A model generated the notes under the pieces. It was not told the DNA's origin and made no database searches. It saw nothing but the letters and a program-made list of their open reading frames with translations. The position numbers and the translations under genes are program-made. A stretch of DNA of 64,000 nt from DATBLE01 sp038248655 (lineage in GTDB: Bacteria; Actinomycetota; Thermoleophilia; Gaiellales; Gaiellaceae): NCBI GenBank assembly GCA_038248655.1, contig JBBRXG010000001.1:39204-103203 (forward strand), read 5' to 3'. This document shows, one piece after another, positions 8,478 through 17,252 of the stretch (the stretch's first letter is position 1; every line of letters begins with the position of its first letter).

Positions 8478-9212
8478 CTAGATCCGGCCGCGCACGAATC
8501 GGACCGCGGCCGGCGTCCGGGCAACCGACGAGGTCTTGAGGGCGGTGCGGCGGAGGCTCTCACCACGCCAGATCCCCGTCCGTGGCAGGTTGTACCTGTC
8601 AGACCACGACATGTCGCCGGGGAGCCCGAAGGCGGCGTGGTAGCCGGCGGCCCTGGCCGCCGCTCGGACGCGAGGGTCCTGGGCGCCGTAGGGATACGCG
8701 AACAGCCGGCACGGGACACCGAGCACGTCGGAGATCTCGTTCCGGGAAGCGACCAGCTCGCTCGCCAGGCCTTCGTCCCCGAGCTCGGGCAGATGCGGGT
8801 GGGAAACGGTGTGCGACCCGACCTCGACCCCGCGATCGACAAGGTCGCGCAAGCTCGACCATGTCATCGTCTCGAGCTCCTCCGGCCGGGCCCGGAGATC
8901 GTCGGCGAGCTCCGGAACGTCGAGCGGCCGTCCGTCTCGAGCGTAGCTCGTGCACACGAAGACGGTTGACGGGACGCCGAGGCGCTCGAGTACCGATACG
9001 GCGGCGAGGAGGCTCGTGTAGGCGTCGTCGAACGTCACGTGCAGCAGCCGGCCGTGACCGACGAGCGCCTGTTCGGCAGTGGCCGGCCGGTAGCCGAGAC
9101 GAAGCAGCAGACGCAGGTGACGCTCGAATCGGTCCGGGTCGATCGAGAGTGCATTCCTCCAGCGACTCGAGACCGCGTGGTAGCAGAGAACCAGGGGCCT
9201 GCCCCGCACCAT
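8478..9212 (-). CDS. polysaccharide deacetylase (NodB/CE4 family)
   Basis: 244 residues. NodB-type motifs are present: VLCYHAVS near the start, TFDDAY with the base and metal Asp, and the metal-binding HTVSHPHL (HxxxH), followed by FAYPYGAQD. CE4 enzymes remove N- or O-acetyl groups from extracellular or membrane-attached polysaccharide with a metal ion. The ATG at 9212 overlaps the TGA of the upstream ligase gene by one base (TGATG), showing translational coupling. There is no obvious signal peptide, so it may act in the cytoplasm or leave by another route. A second deacetylase of the same family lies at 28284. Confidence 0.9.
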   Translation of the reverse strand: MVRGRPLVLCYHAVSSRWRNALSIDPDRFERHLRLLLRLGYRPATAEQALVGHGRLLHVTFDDAYTSLLAAVSVLERLGVPSTVFVCTSYARDGRPLDVPELADDLRARPEELETMTWSSLRDLVDRGVEVGSHTVSHPHLPELGDEGLASELVASRNEISDVLGVPCRLFAYPYGAQDPRVRAAARAAGYHAAFGLPGDMSWSDRYNLPRTGIWRGESLRRTALKTSSVARTPAAVRFVRGRI

Positions 9213-10672
9213 CAGACCGAGCCAGCGGGGCCCGGAACGGCGGAGCGTCGAGAGCCGCGAGGGAATCGACGAAGGCCGGTGCTGGTGCCGGGCAGCGAAG
9301 CCGACATCCGATCGAGCGCGAGCGCAAGCCCGATGAAGATCCAGAGCATGTGGCCGAGTTCGATCGAGAGGAAGAACATCGACGCGGACAGGCCGAGGAG
9401 GGACGCGATCAGGGCACTCGATATGCGCTCGAGCATGGGATCGCCCGACGCGTGAAAGCGGCGTGCCGCTCGGACGAGGTAAGCGAGCGTCAGAACGACG
9501 ATTCCGAGGAAGAGCACGAGGCCAGCGGGACCGACATCCACGAGCATTTCCAGGTAAGCATTGTGGACGGGTCGTCCGGCCTGAACGTAGGAAGCGACGA
9601 TGTTGACCCCTGGTGTCGAGTGGAGAAGGTCGAGCGACTCGGCCTCGAATCCTCCTGCACCAAGTCCGAGCACGGGATGATGCCCGTAGCCGTTCCATGC
9701 CGCCGCCCACAGGTCGGTGCGACCGGAGCCGCGGTCGGTGCCGCTCAGCAGCGTCGCGAGGCGTTGCTGGTACGCAGCCGAGCCAACAATCGCGATGGTC
9801 CAGGCGGCCGCGACCAGTAGCACGACGTACATCGCCTTCTGCGAGGGGTAGCGGAAGAATGCTCGCCACGGCGCGAACAGGGTTGCCAGGACGATCACGA
9901 CCAGCGTGACCACTCCACCGCGCGAATATGACGCGACAATCGACAGGATGACCACGACGATCGCCGCGTAGTAGGCAAGCCTCCGGTGCGGGAGCTGCTC
10001 GCGAGACGCGAACACGAGGGCGATGGGAACGGCGAACGCCTGATAGGTGGCGAACTGATTGGGGTCGCCGACCAGACCCGTGCTTCGGGCCGAGCCCCCG
10101 GAGCCAAGGTATGTGATTAGTGTGAGACCGCCGAACGCAACCGCTGCACCCAGGAACCCCACCATGACGTTGTGGACGTGCCGCTCGGTGCGCACGAGGA
10201 CGGCAAAGGCAATCGCGAACGCCAGCGAAAGCGCCCATCTGAAGAACCACGCCACGGCGAAGCCCAGGTCGGGCGCCCAGTAGAAGCTGAGTAGGATCAG
10301 AAAGCCGAGCACACCCGCAATACCCACAAGGGGGTTCAGGCGCAGGTCCGCCCTCCCCCCGGCGAGCAAGTAGTACGCCACGGCGGCAAGAGCAAGCAGG
10401 CCGACAACGCGCCCGACATGAAACCCACCAACGGACACACCCTCGGCGTACACCGCGACTACGAGGAGAGGAGGCAGCGTGCGGACGTCGCCGGCAATCA
10501 GCAGCCCCGCCGCGGCCGCCACGACGAGCCCGACCGCGAACTGAGGTCTCGTCGCCGAGAACGCGCCGATCGCTAGCGCAGCGAGGGGAAGGGCCAAGGC
10601 AAGGAGCCCTGCCCTGATCTGGCTGCCCAGCTGACGCGCCGGGGGGAGGAGCGCGGAATCGCGACGTAACAC
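9212..10672 (-). CDS. O-antigen ligase/polymerase family membrane protein (Wzy/WaaL-like)
   Basis: About 486 residues with roughly a dozen hydrophobic helices, a large loop after SYSRGG near the middle, and GYGHHPVLGLGAGGFEAESL with a following HNAYLEMLVDVG segment. This is the Wzy_C signature found in polymerases and ligases that join polyprenyl-linked repeat units on the outer face of the membrane. GTG 10672 was chosen as the first good start after the kinase gene stop at 10683; a longer frame reading through the kinase gene is not credible. Polymerase and ligase cannot be told apart by sequence; with a Wzc-type kinase and flippase nearby, polymerase is likely. Confidence 0.85.
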   Translation of the reverse strand: MLRRDSALLPPARQLGSQIRAGLLALALPLAALAIGAFSATRPQFAVGLVVAAAAGLLIAGDVRTLPPLLVVAVYAEGVSVGGFHVGRVVGLLALAAVAYYLLAGGRADLRLNPLVGIAGVLGFLILLSFYWAPDLGFAVAWFFRWALSLAFAIAFAVLVRTERHVHNVMVGFLGAAVAFGGLTLITYLGSGGSARSTGLVGDPNQFATYQAFAVPIALVFASREQLPHRRLAYYAAIVVVILSIVASYSRGGVVTLVVIVLATLFAPWRAFFRYPSQKAMYVVLLVAAAWTIAIVGSAAYQQRLATLLSGTDRGSGRTDLWAAAWNGYGHHPVLGLGAGGFEAESLDLLHSTPGVNIVASYVQAGRPVHNAYLEMLVDVGPAGLVLFLGIVVLTLAYLVRAARRFHASGDPMLERISSALIASLLGLSASMFFLSIELGHMLWIFIGLALALDRMSASLPGTSTGLRRFPRGSRRSAVPGPAGSV

Positions 10673-10682
10673 ACTCAGCTGT

Positions 10683-12284
10683 TCAGCCTTCGGATCGTCG
10701 TGATCGCCCGACCTGCTTTTCGGATCGTCGTGATCGCCCGACCGGCTCCGTCGACCTGGGCAACGCTGTCGGGCGTGACCTCGACCTCCGGCCGTCTCTC
10801 GTGCTGGGCGTCTCTTCCTCTGTTGCAGCCTCTGCAGCGGGCTCGCTCGAGTAGGGAAGGTAGCCGTAGTCACGCCGACCACGGACGCCGATGACGACCA
10901 CCCCCACGATCGGGATGTCGAGTCGTGCCGCGATCGAGCGCAACTCCCGCGCCTCGTCTCGCGTGGCGTTCTGCAGACGGACCACGACGATGACGCCGTC
11001 GACGTGCTTGGCCAGCTCGATCGAGTCAGCGACCAGCAGCATGGGCGGTGAGTCCACGATCACAGCGTCGAAGTCTTCAGCGAGGTCGGCAATCACCCGC
11101 TGCATCTGCTCGCTTCCGACGAGCTCGGAGGGGTTGGGAGGCAGGGGGCCGCTCGGAAGCACGCTGATCGTTCCCGGCTTGCTACCCGACATGCCCGCAG
11201 GAGGCAAGCCGACCCGCTCGACCACAGCCGAGACCTCCGCCTCGCCAACCAGGACTGTCGTCAGGCCGCGATTGAAGGCTGGAATGCCGAACATGTGGCC
11301 GAGCTGAGGGCGGCGGAGGTCGGCCTCGACCAGCACGACCGAGCTGCCCGAGTGGGAGAGCACCGTTGCGAGGTTGCCGCAGACCGTCGTCTTGCCCTGA
11401 CCGGCAGCGGGACTGGTGACGAGTACCGTCCGCAGACGCCGCGCCACGCCGAGGTACTGCAGGTTCGCACGAAGCGCCCTGAACGCCTCCGCGTAGTCGC
11501 TGCTCCCGTTCCAGATCACGCGTGGCCGATCGCCGGTCGCCTTCGGGTAATCGGGTATCTGGCCGATGACAGGGACACCGAAGGCATGCTCGATCTCGTC
11601 CGTGTCGCGCAACGTCCGATCGAATTGTTCACGCAGGAAGGCGGCGAGCAACCCGAGGACCAGGCCGAGGATGCCGGCGATGAGCAGATTCAGCTTAGGC
11701 CGCGGCTGAACCTTCCCCGGAATCACGTGGGCTGGATCCCAGACGGTTGCTGTGAGGGGCGCCGTGAGCGGGGCGGTCGACTGGGGATTCACGGTGCCGA
11801 AGCGTTCCTTGACGAGCTGCGAGAAGGCAATCCCGATCTGCTGTGCGATCCCCTTGGCGACCGCGGGCGAAGACTGCACGACCGACACCTTCAGGGCCGC
11901 ACTTTCAGGGCTGAACGAAACCGAGATGTCTCCGAGCAGACCCTGTGGAGTCGTCTTCAAGTCGAGCGTCTGAATCACGTCCTGGGCGACCACCGTGCTC
12001 GTGATCAGCTCTTTCATCGTTGCCGAGAACGGCTGGATCGCCCCGGCGTTCTGCGGCTGAACGAGACCGCCCGCTTGACCGACGACGATGGTGGTCTCGG
12101 CTCTGTACTCGTCGGGCTGTCGCAGAGTGAAGATGGTGGCTCCGCACAGAGCGAGCGCCACGACGCCGACCACGGTCCACTTTCTGCGTCGCAGGACATC
12201 CAGGTAATGGCGGATGCCGATCCCGGACTCTTCCTGCTCGATCGGCTCAGGCATGGCCAGGCGGGTCATGGAAGGCGAGGCCAT
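10683..12284 (-). CDS. Wzz/Wzc-type chain-length regulator fused to a bacterial tyrosine kinase
   Basis: 533 residues. A Wzz domain (RHYLDVLRRRKWTVVGVV, first helix near 36-54) spans a periplasm-facing loop and a second helix near 198-218. It is followed by a BY-kinase domain with Walker A SPAAGQGKTTV near 290, Walker A' VLVEADLRRP and Walker B VIVDSPP near 408. Such proteins control polysaccharide chain length and export by ATP-dependent autophosphorylation. The C-terminal tail is odd: instead of a Tyr cluster it has only two Tyr (YGYLPY region) and then a basic Ser/Arg stretch built from a 30-bp tandem repeat. ATG 12284 is assumed; later Met codons at residues 6 and 11 are possible. It lies 10 nt upstream of the ligase gene. 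Confidence 0.9.
   Translation of the reverse strand: MASPSMTRLAMPEPIEQEESGIGIRHYLDVLRRRKWTVVGVVALALCGATIFTLRQPDEYRAETTIVVGQAGGLVQPQNAGAIQPFSATMKELITSTVVAQDVIQTLDLKTTPQGLLGDISVSFSPESAALKVSVVQSSPAVAKGIAQQIGIAFSQLVKERFGTVNPQSTAPLTAPLTATVWDPAHVIPGKVQPRPKLNLLIAGILGLVLGLLAAFLREQFDRTLRDTDEIEHAFGVPVIGQIPDYPKATGDRPRVIWNGSSDYAEAFRALRANLQYLGVARRLRTVLVTSPAAGQGKTTVCGNLATVLSHSGSSVVLVEADLRRPQLGHMFGIPAFNRGLTTVLVGEAEVSAVVERVGLPPAGMSGSKPGTISVLPSGPLPPNPSELVGSEQMQRVIADLAEDFDAVIVDSPPMLLVADSIELAKHVDGVIVVVRLQNATRDEARELRSIAARLDIPIVGVVVIGVRGRRDYGYLPYSSEPAAEAATEEETPSTRDGRRSRSRPTALPRSTEPVGRSRRSEKQVGRSRRSEG
10689..10743. repeat. 30-bp-period tandem repeat in the kinase C-terminus
   Basis: Two exact 25-bp copies (10689-10713 and 10719-10743) with a 30-bp period, so each copy adds ten codons without changing frame. 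On the minus strand they encode two copies of VGRSRRSE at the very end of the tyrosine kinase. The pattern fits slippage or duplication in a dispensable tail. Confidence 0.85.
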
Positions 12285-12360
12285 CGTGAGGTGTTATCGG
12301 CATATCCGGCATGAGTTTTAGCGGTCACTGCGACTCCGCGCCGACGCCTCGGAGTGGAGC

Positions 12361-13158
12361 TCACCGGCTCGCCCGGGGCTGCGTCAGGCGGAGCACGACG
12401 AACCACGCGTGCCGCTGGAGCGGTGCAAACGCGAGCAGGCGGCGGTCGAGCCTGTCCAGGCCCCGGAGCACGGGGGAGAACAGCCTCGTGTTCCGGAGGG
12501 GGGTGGCCGCGATTGCGAGCAGGTGGAAATACCGAGCTTCGACGGCGCCGAAGTAGCGCTTGGCGAGCGCGACGTCCGGAGCGCGCAGCGGGTGCTCGTC
12601 CTCGGTCCGCTGGCTCGGCGTGAAGCGACGATAGAGGTTGATGAACGGATTGTGCCCGAGCGGCTCACTGAAGACGGCGGTCCCGTCGGGCCGGAGCGTT
12701 CGAGCGATCTCTGCGTAGGAACGTTCGAGGTCGAGGTGATGGAGGATGCCGTTGCCGCAGATCAGGTCGAATTCGTCGTCGCCGAAGTCCAGCGCCTCGG
12801 CGTTCATCACCCGGTAGTCGAGTGGAATCAACGGAAACCGCTGCGTGGCACGCTCGCGAGCAGCCTCGACGCTCGCCTCGGACAGGTCGATCCCCACCGA
12901 GCGGTACCCCGCCTCGGCGAGCGCCTGCGACGAATACGCCCCCGCGCCGCTGCCGTACTCGAGGATCTGGCACCGACCGAGGTCCGAGGCGCGAGCGGCC
13001 ACGTCGACGATCAGACGCCGGTAGAGGTCCCAGCTAGTCTGCGCGATCGCGTAGAAACGACCTGCGGAACGATCGACATCCTCCTCGACGAGGGCGTCGT
13101 GAAACCGCCGCTCGCTCTCGTAGCGGCTCTCGACAGAGTGCTTGCTGGTTGAACTCAT
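12361..13158 (-). CDS. class I SAM-dependent methyltransferase
   Basis: 265 residues. SAM-binding motif I is ILEYGSGAGAYS near residue 65, followed by the acidic VGIDLSEAS and motif IV region FDLICGNGILHHLDLERS, then LRPDGTAVFSEPLGHNP. This is a typical Methyltransf_11-like fold. It probably methylates a sugar or a lipid-linked intermediate of the surface polysaccharide, judged only from its place between the Wzc gene and glycosyltransferases. Start at ATG 13158. The C-terminal 60 residues are less conserved and rich in Arg and Leu and may contact the membrane. Confidence 0.85.
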   Translation of the reverse strand: MSSTSKHSVESRYESERRFHDALVEEDVDRSAGRFYAIAQTSWDLYRRLIVDVAARASDLGRCQILEYGSGAGAYSSQALAEAGYRSVGIDLSEASVEAARERATQRFPLIPLDYRVMNAEALDFGDDEFDLICGNGILHHLDLERSYAEIARTLRPDGTAVFSEPLGHNPFINLYRRFTPSQRTEDEHPLRAPDVALAKRYFGAVEARYFHLLAIAATPLRNTRLFSPVLRGLDRLDRRLLAFAPLQRHAWFVVLRLTQPRASR

Positions 13159-13232
13159 CTACCCGAGCCGCCCCTCGTAGTAGATCCGCGTTCTTCGGGG
13201 GTGTCAAGCGCACCCGGCGCACCCCGGACGGT

Positions 13233-14495
13233 CTAACAGGGCGCCGCGACGACCCGGAACCTGCTCCAGGGGAACCCGACGATCTGTGCGGCCCCGCCGT
13301 CGGGCATTCCCGCGAGCTTCCAGGCGTCGTATCCGCGAGACGCCGGGTTCTCGGCGAAGATCGCGAGCGTTCCGCCCTGGTCGCGCAGGTACATGCCGTA
13401 CTTCTGCATCGCGCGAGCGAGCGTCTTCTCCCAGGCGGGGATCGAAAGCTTCGCCACGTTGACGGCCGGAACGAGTTGCAGGCGCATACCCTCACGCAGC
13501 GCGTTGGGGTCGCGCGTCGAGCCGTCGTGATGCGTCGCAGGACAGACGTGCCCGAGACTGCTCACCCCAGGCATCGTGAAGACGAGCGCGTGGTCGATGT
13601 GACCTTGGGCGATCTCCTCCGGTCGGACGACACCGGCGAGCAGGGGGAAGTTCGCCGCGTCGGCGCTCGCGTGTCCTGCCGGGATGGTTGCATTGCCTCT
13701 ACGCATCGAGAGGGCGGCGCCGGCGGTTGCCTGCCAACCAATCGTGGATCTCATCGCCTGGAACATGTCCCACTCACGTCCGCGTGAGGGGTCGTACACC
13801 ACCAGATGACCGTCCTCCTCCGGGTCTGGCGCGGCAGTGACCGGGATGGCGATCGGGCCGAACGCACCGAGGGTGCAGTGTCGGTAGCGGCTGCACGGGA
13901 CGTCGAAGAGCTGGTTGCCGGGCTGCGCCTCGGCAACGGCGACCCCCCAGGCTCGAAGCGTCATGTTCGGGTGCCAAGCGTTAGCGACGAAGTACGAGAT
14001 CAGAGCCCGCGACTGGTGAACAGCGGGTGTCTTCCCGATCGGCGTATTCCATGCGCTCGAGCGGGCATACGGGCGCGGAAAGCCCAGTCGTGGCAAGGAC
14101 GGCGTCGTTGCTGACGCAGCGACGGTGTCGAGCTGAACTCCCGCAGGGGAAACAGCCGTGACCGTGTAGGAGTTGGTCGTTCCGGGCCAGAGTTGCGAAT
14201 CCGTGAACCTGGTCGACGTCGTCGACGCGATCAGCAGCTGCCCACGGTAGACGTTGTAGGTCTGCGCCCCGTCGGGACTCCACGACAGCGCGACATGCGC
14301 AAAGTCCGTGGGGGTCACCATCAGGTCCAATGACCGGCCCGCTTCCGACCCGGCCGCCGCGGCGCACGGCAGGCCGACGAGGGCGACCGTGGCGATCAGC
14401 GTCTGGGCCAACCGGCGCCTTCCGCCGACCCACGCCAGACGCGACACGATTCGTCGACCGTTTCGGTCCGGTTGACGATCCCGGATCTTCTTCAC
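13233..14495 (-). CDS. secreted protein with one fibronectin type III domain and an unknown C-terminal domain
   Basis: 420 residues. A long basic N-terminus leads into a hydrophobic segment (about 29-48) that ends at AAAAGSEA, a signal peptide or anchor. Residues 55-140 look like a fibronectin type III domain: VALSWSPDG, YNVYRG and a PGTTNSYTVTAVSPAG strand. The remaining 270 residues begin ARSSAWNTPIG and contain FDVPCSR, VYDPSRGREWDMF, a His-rich THHDGSTRDPNA, and end in Cys. I do not recognise this second domain; its conserved Trp, His and Asp residues suggest a carbohydrate-active or binding module. Being in the polysaccharide island, it may bind or modify the finished polymer. Confidence 0.65.
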   Translation of the reverse strand: MKKIRDRQPDRNGRRIVSRLAWVGGRRRLAQTLIATVALVGLPCAAAAGSEAGRSLDLMVTPTDFAHVALSWSPDGAQTYNVYRGQLLIASTTSTRFTDSQLWPGTTNSYTVTAVSPAGVQLDTVAASATTPSLPRLGFPRPYARSSAWNTPIGKTPAVHQSRALISYFVANAWHPNMTLRAWGVAVAEAQPGNQLFDVPCSRYRHCTLGAFGPIAIPVTAAPDPEEDGHLVVYDPSRGREWDMFQAMRSTIGWQATAGAALSMRRGNATIPAGHASADAANFPLLAGVVRPEEIAQGHIDHALVFTMPGVSSLGHVCPATHHDGSTRDPNALREGMRLQLVPAVNVAKLSIPAWEKTLARAMQKYGMYLRDQGGTLAIFAENPASRGYDAWKLAGMPDGGAAQIVGFPWSRFRVVAAPC

Positions 14496-14585
14496 CTCTC
14501 CACCGCCTCGCCGGCGCGGGCCGCAGCTCGTCCTTCGATCGCGACGGAGCGTATCAGCACGCCGAAACGCGTGAACCGGCAGCGG

Positions 14586-15773
14586 TCAGTCCGGGCGGCC
14601 TCTCCGATCCCGGCCGCTGACTTCCTCGCCGCGCCGACCAGGTTGCCAGCGCGCGAAGCTTTTGCCGCTCAGGAGATGCCAGACGGCCACGACCGAGGCC
14701 GCATTGACGAGACAGAAGAAGGCGGGCAGTGCCAGGAGCTTCCGGCGACTCCACGGCCGACGGGCGAAGGCGATCCCGACGAGGCCCAGACCGTAGAAGG
14801 CAGCCTGTCCTGCCGCAGCTGTCCTGTACATCTTGCCTCGCCGGAACAGCAGCGCGCTCGAGACCGCCAGGACGGCGAGCGGAAAGGCCGCGAGCCTCGG
14901 TACGACCTTGTGGGAAACGAGCTGGACTGAGAAGAAGCCGTGTCGACGCGGATCGAGCAGCCGCGGCTGGACGGCAACGCATCGCAGCCCCCTCACCATC
15001 ACGCGAACCCGGCGAGCGAACGTCTCTGCGACCGACGCCGTGACGTCCTCGTACGCGACCGCCCCGGGCGCGAACACGAGTCGGTATCCCCTGGCGATGA
15101 CCCCCAACGAGATGAAGAAGTCGTCGTTGACGTCGTCTCGGATCTCGTCCACGAGCGCGCTCCGGACCGCGTAGATCGCGCCGGTCGCGCCGGTCACGCT
15201 CCCGGATTTGCTCTGCGCGACCTTGAGCAGGCGGTCGAGGTCCCAGTAGCCCCGCTCGCCGAGCGTGCTCGAGTCCCCACCGGCGGATCGACTGTAGACC
15301 TGGTTGCCGGCGACACCTCCGACCTCCGGGTCGGCGAACGGGCGCACGAGGACCCGAATCGCATTGGGGTCGAACATGCTGTTCGCATCCGAGAACACGA
15401 TCACCTCGCCCGTCGCCTTCGCGAGAGCCTGCTTCAGCGCCGCTGCCTTGCCGACCCGGGGGAGATCGAGGACGTGCACGCGGTTTCCACCAGCCTCTCG
15501 CGCGAGACGTGGGGTGCCGTCATCCGAGCCGTCGGAGGCGATGACGATCTCGAGGCGATCCGCGGGGTAGTCGACCGCGGCGAGATTCGTGACCTTGTCC
15601 TGGATCACTCGGGCTTCGTTGTGTGCGGCGATCACGACGGTCACCGAGGGTTCGATGTCCGCCTCGTGGTACGGGCGGGGTCGGAGAGCTGCTCGAAGGA
15701 GCACGAGGGCCGGGAAGCCGAGGTACGCATACGCAAGCGTGATCCCCGACGCCCAGAAGAGCTTCCGTTTCAC
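14586..15773 (-). CDS. membrane-bound family 2 glycosyltransferase
   Basis: 395 residues. One N-terminal membrane helix, then a GT-A domain with VTVVIAAHNEARVI, IVIASDGSDDGT (nucleotide-sugar Asp), VFSDANSMFDP (DxD-like) and DDVNDDFFISLGVIARGY, and three or four C-terminal helices. This layout matches processive GT2 enzymes (cellulose/hyaluronan synthase-like) that extend a polymer or transfer a sugar to a lipid carrier at the membrane. The start is GTG 15773, which overlaps the stop of the preceding GT4 gene (GTGA), so both are translated from one message. Confidence 0.88.
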   Translation of the reverse strand: MKRKLFWASGITLAYAYLGFPALVLLRAALRPRPYHEADIEPSVTVVIAAHNEARVIQDKVTNLAAVDYPADRLEIVIASDGSDDGTPRLAREAGGNRVHVLDLPRVGKAAALKQALAKATGEVIVFSDANSMFDPNAIRVLVRPFADPEVGGVAGNQVYSRSAGGDSSTLGERGYWDLDRLLKVAQSKSGSVTGATGAIYAVRSALVDEIRDDVNDDFFISLGVIARGYRLVFAPGAVAYEDVTASVAETFARRVRVMVRGLRCVAVQPRLLDPRRHGFFSVQLVSHKVVPRLAAFPLAVLAVSSALLFRRGKMYRTAAAGQAAFYGLGLVGIAFARRPWSRRKLLALPAFFCLVNAASVVAVWHLLSGKSFARWQPGRRGEEVSGRDRRGRPD

Positions 15774-17071
15774 GCTGACTGCTCCGCGAACATTCCCGCC
15801 AGAACACAGACGTTGCGCCGAAGGTCGTACTCGCGCAAGATCGTTTGCCGGGCAGCTCGCCCGAGCCGGATCCGCAACGCCCGATCCTGGCTCAGCCGGC
15901 GCAAGGCGGCCGCAAGAGCAGTGGGGTCACCCGGCGGAACGAGGAGGCCGTTCTGCTCGTGCCGGACCAGTTCGGGGATACCCGATAAATCGCTTGCCAC
16001 GACGGGAAGCGCCGTCGACATCGCCTCCATGAGCACGACTGGGATCCCCTCGCGGGATCCCGTCTTGGTGGGCACGCTCGGCGCAACCAGCACATCCGCC
16101 GCGAGAAGGCGCTCGACAACCTCGGCGCGGGTGCGGCGCCCCTCCATCACGACGGACCCGCCGAGCCCGAGCGATGACGCGACCCGTTGCACGTCGTGCC
16201 GAGTCGGACCGTCTCCCACGAACCGGCATCGGAACTCGATCCCCTCGTCGGCGAGCAGGCGGCAGGCCTCCAGAAGGTAGCGATGTCCCTTGACTTCCTC
16301 GAAACGACCGACGCACAACATCGAAAAAGCCCTCCTGCTCGCGGGCTCCCGATCGTCCGGTCGAAATACACAGGGATCGACGCCGCAACGGACGACGACG
16401 ACCTTGTCGGAATATCGAGCTCCGCATTCGCGAAGGATCAGACGGCGGTTGTAGTCGGAGATCGTCACGACCCGCCGGGCGTCCGCCACCTTCGCGCGGA
16501 GCATGTGCTGATCTCGGTGGAGATCGGTGCCGTGCGCCGTGAACGTGAAGGGAATGCCGGTGAGCCGGTGGATCACAAACCCTGCAGCGGCAGGGTGGCT
16601 CGCGAAGTGGCAGTGCACGTGCTGCACGCCGAGAGCCTCCATGCATCGCGCCATATGGACGACCTTCGGGAAGATCGCAAGCCCCCCGAAGAAGTAGTTG
16701 CGGCTACCGAGCGTCCCGCGCATCAGCCGACCCAGCGCGGCGAAGTACGCGCGAGGCCGACGCAACGCGAAGTGAAGCTGGCTGCGCACGATCGCCCCCG
16801 ACAGAAAGGGCTCGTAGTGGGCGCGCTCGACAAGCCGCCGAGCCTCCGGGTGGCTGATCGGCTCGGCCTCGCGCAGCAGCGGGAAGAGCTCGACGCGGCA
16901 GCCGAGCTGCTCGACGGCGAGCATCTCGTACAGCACGAAGGTCTCGCTCAGCTTCGGAAACCGCGACATGACATAGGCGACCGTCCTGGCTGACCGCCTC
17001 TCGGTGGAGAGGCCGTCACCGACCACGACGGCCGACTCCGTGGGCGGCTGGTCTCCGAGAACCGAGGTCAC
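15770..17071 (-). CDS. family 4 glycosyltransferase (GT-B fold)
   Basis: About 433 residues from GTG 17071. The N-terminal half begins TVAYVMSRFPKLSETFVLYE, a hallmark of colanic-acid/WcaL-type GT4 enzymes, and contains HCHFASHPAAAGF and TFTAHGTDLH. The C-terminal half has LCVGRFEEVKGHRYLLEA, RFVGDGPTR and the donor-binding VLMEAMSTALPVVASDLSGIPELV (E-x7-E type). It transfers a sugar from an activated donor to the growing repeat unit at the cytoplasmic face. A longer frame upstream reaches 17281 but overlaps the divergent gene and looks unlike the family. The promoter would lie in 17072-17252. Confidence 0.9.
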   Translation of the reverse strand: MTSVLGDQPPTESAVVVGDGLSTERRSARTVAYVMSRFPKLSETFVLYEMLAVEQLGCRVELFPLLREAEPISHPEARRLVERAHYEPFLSGAIVRSQLHFALRRPRAYFAALGRLMRGTLGSRNYFFGGLAIFPKVVHMARCMEALGVQHVHCHFASHPAAAGFVIHRLTGIPFTFTAHGTDLHRDQHMLRAKVADARRVVTISDYNRRLILRECGARYSDKVVVVRCGVDPCVFRPDDREPASRRAFSMLCVGRFEEVKGHRYLLEACRLLADEGIEFRCRFVGDGPTRHDVQRVASSLGLGGSVVMEGRRTRAEVVERLLAADVLVAPSVPTKTGSREGIPVVLMEAMSTALPVVASDLSGIPELVRHEQNGLLVPPGDPTALAAALRRLSQDRALRIRLGRAARQTILREYDLRRNVCVLAGMFAEQSA

Positions 17072-17252
17072 GAGACAATTATCGGCACCGGTACACGAAA
17101 CTTGCGCGCGACACCTGCGGCGGCAGAGATCGATGACCGCACGCCCAGTTTCGGGTGCATTTGGATCGATCGGGTCGACACCTACAATGCAACCCGTGGC
17201 CCGAGCAGCCCCCAGTGGTGGAAGCCGACCTACTCTCGCGCACGGTTCGAGC

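Noticed and set aside
17004..17252. Longer N-terminus for the glycosyltransferase at 17253
   Set aside because: The extra codons overlap the divergent GT4 gene and do not resemble the family, which begins at the GTG at 17253.
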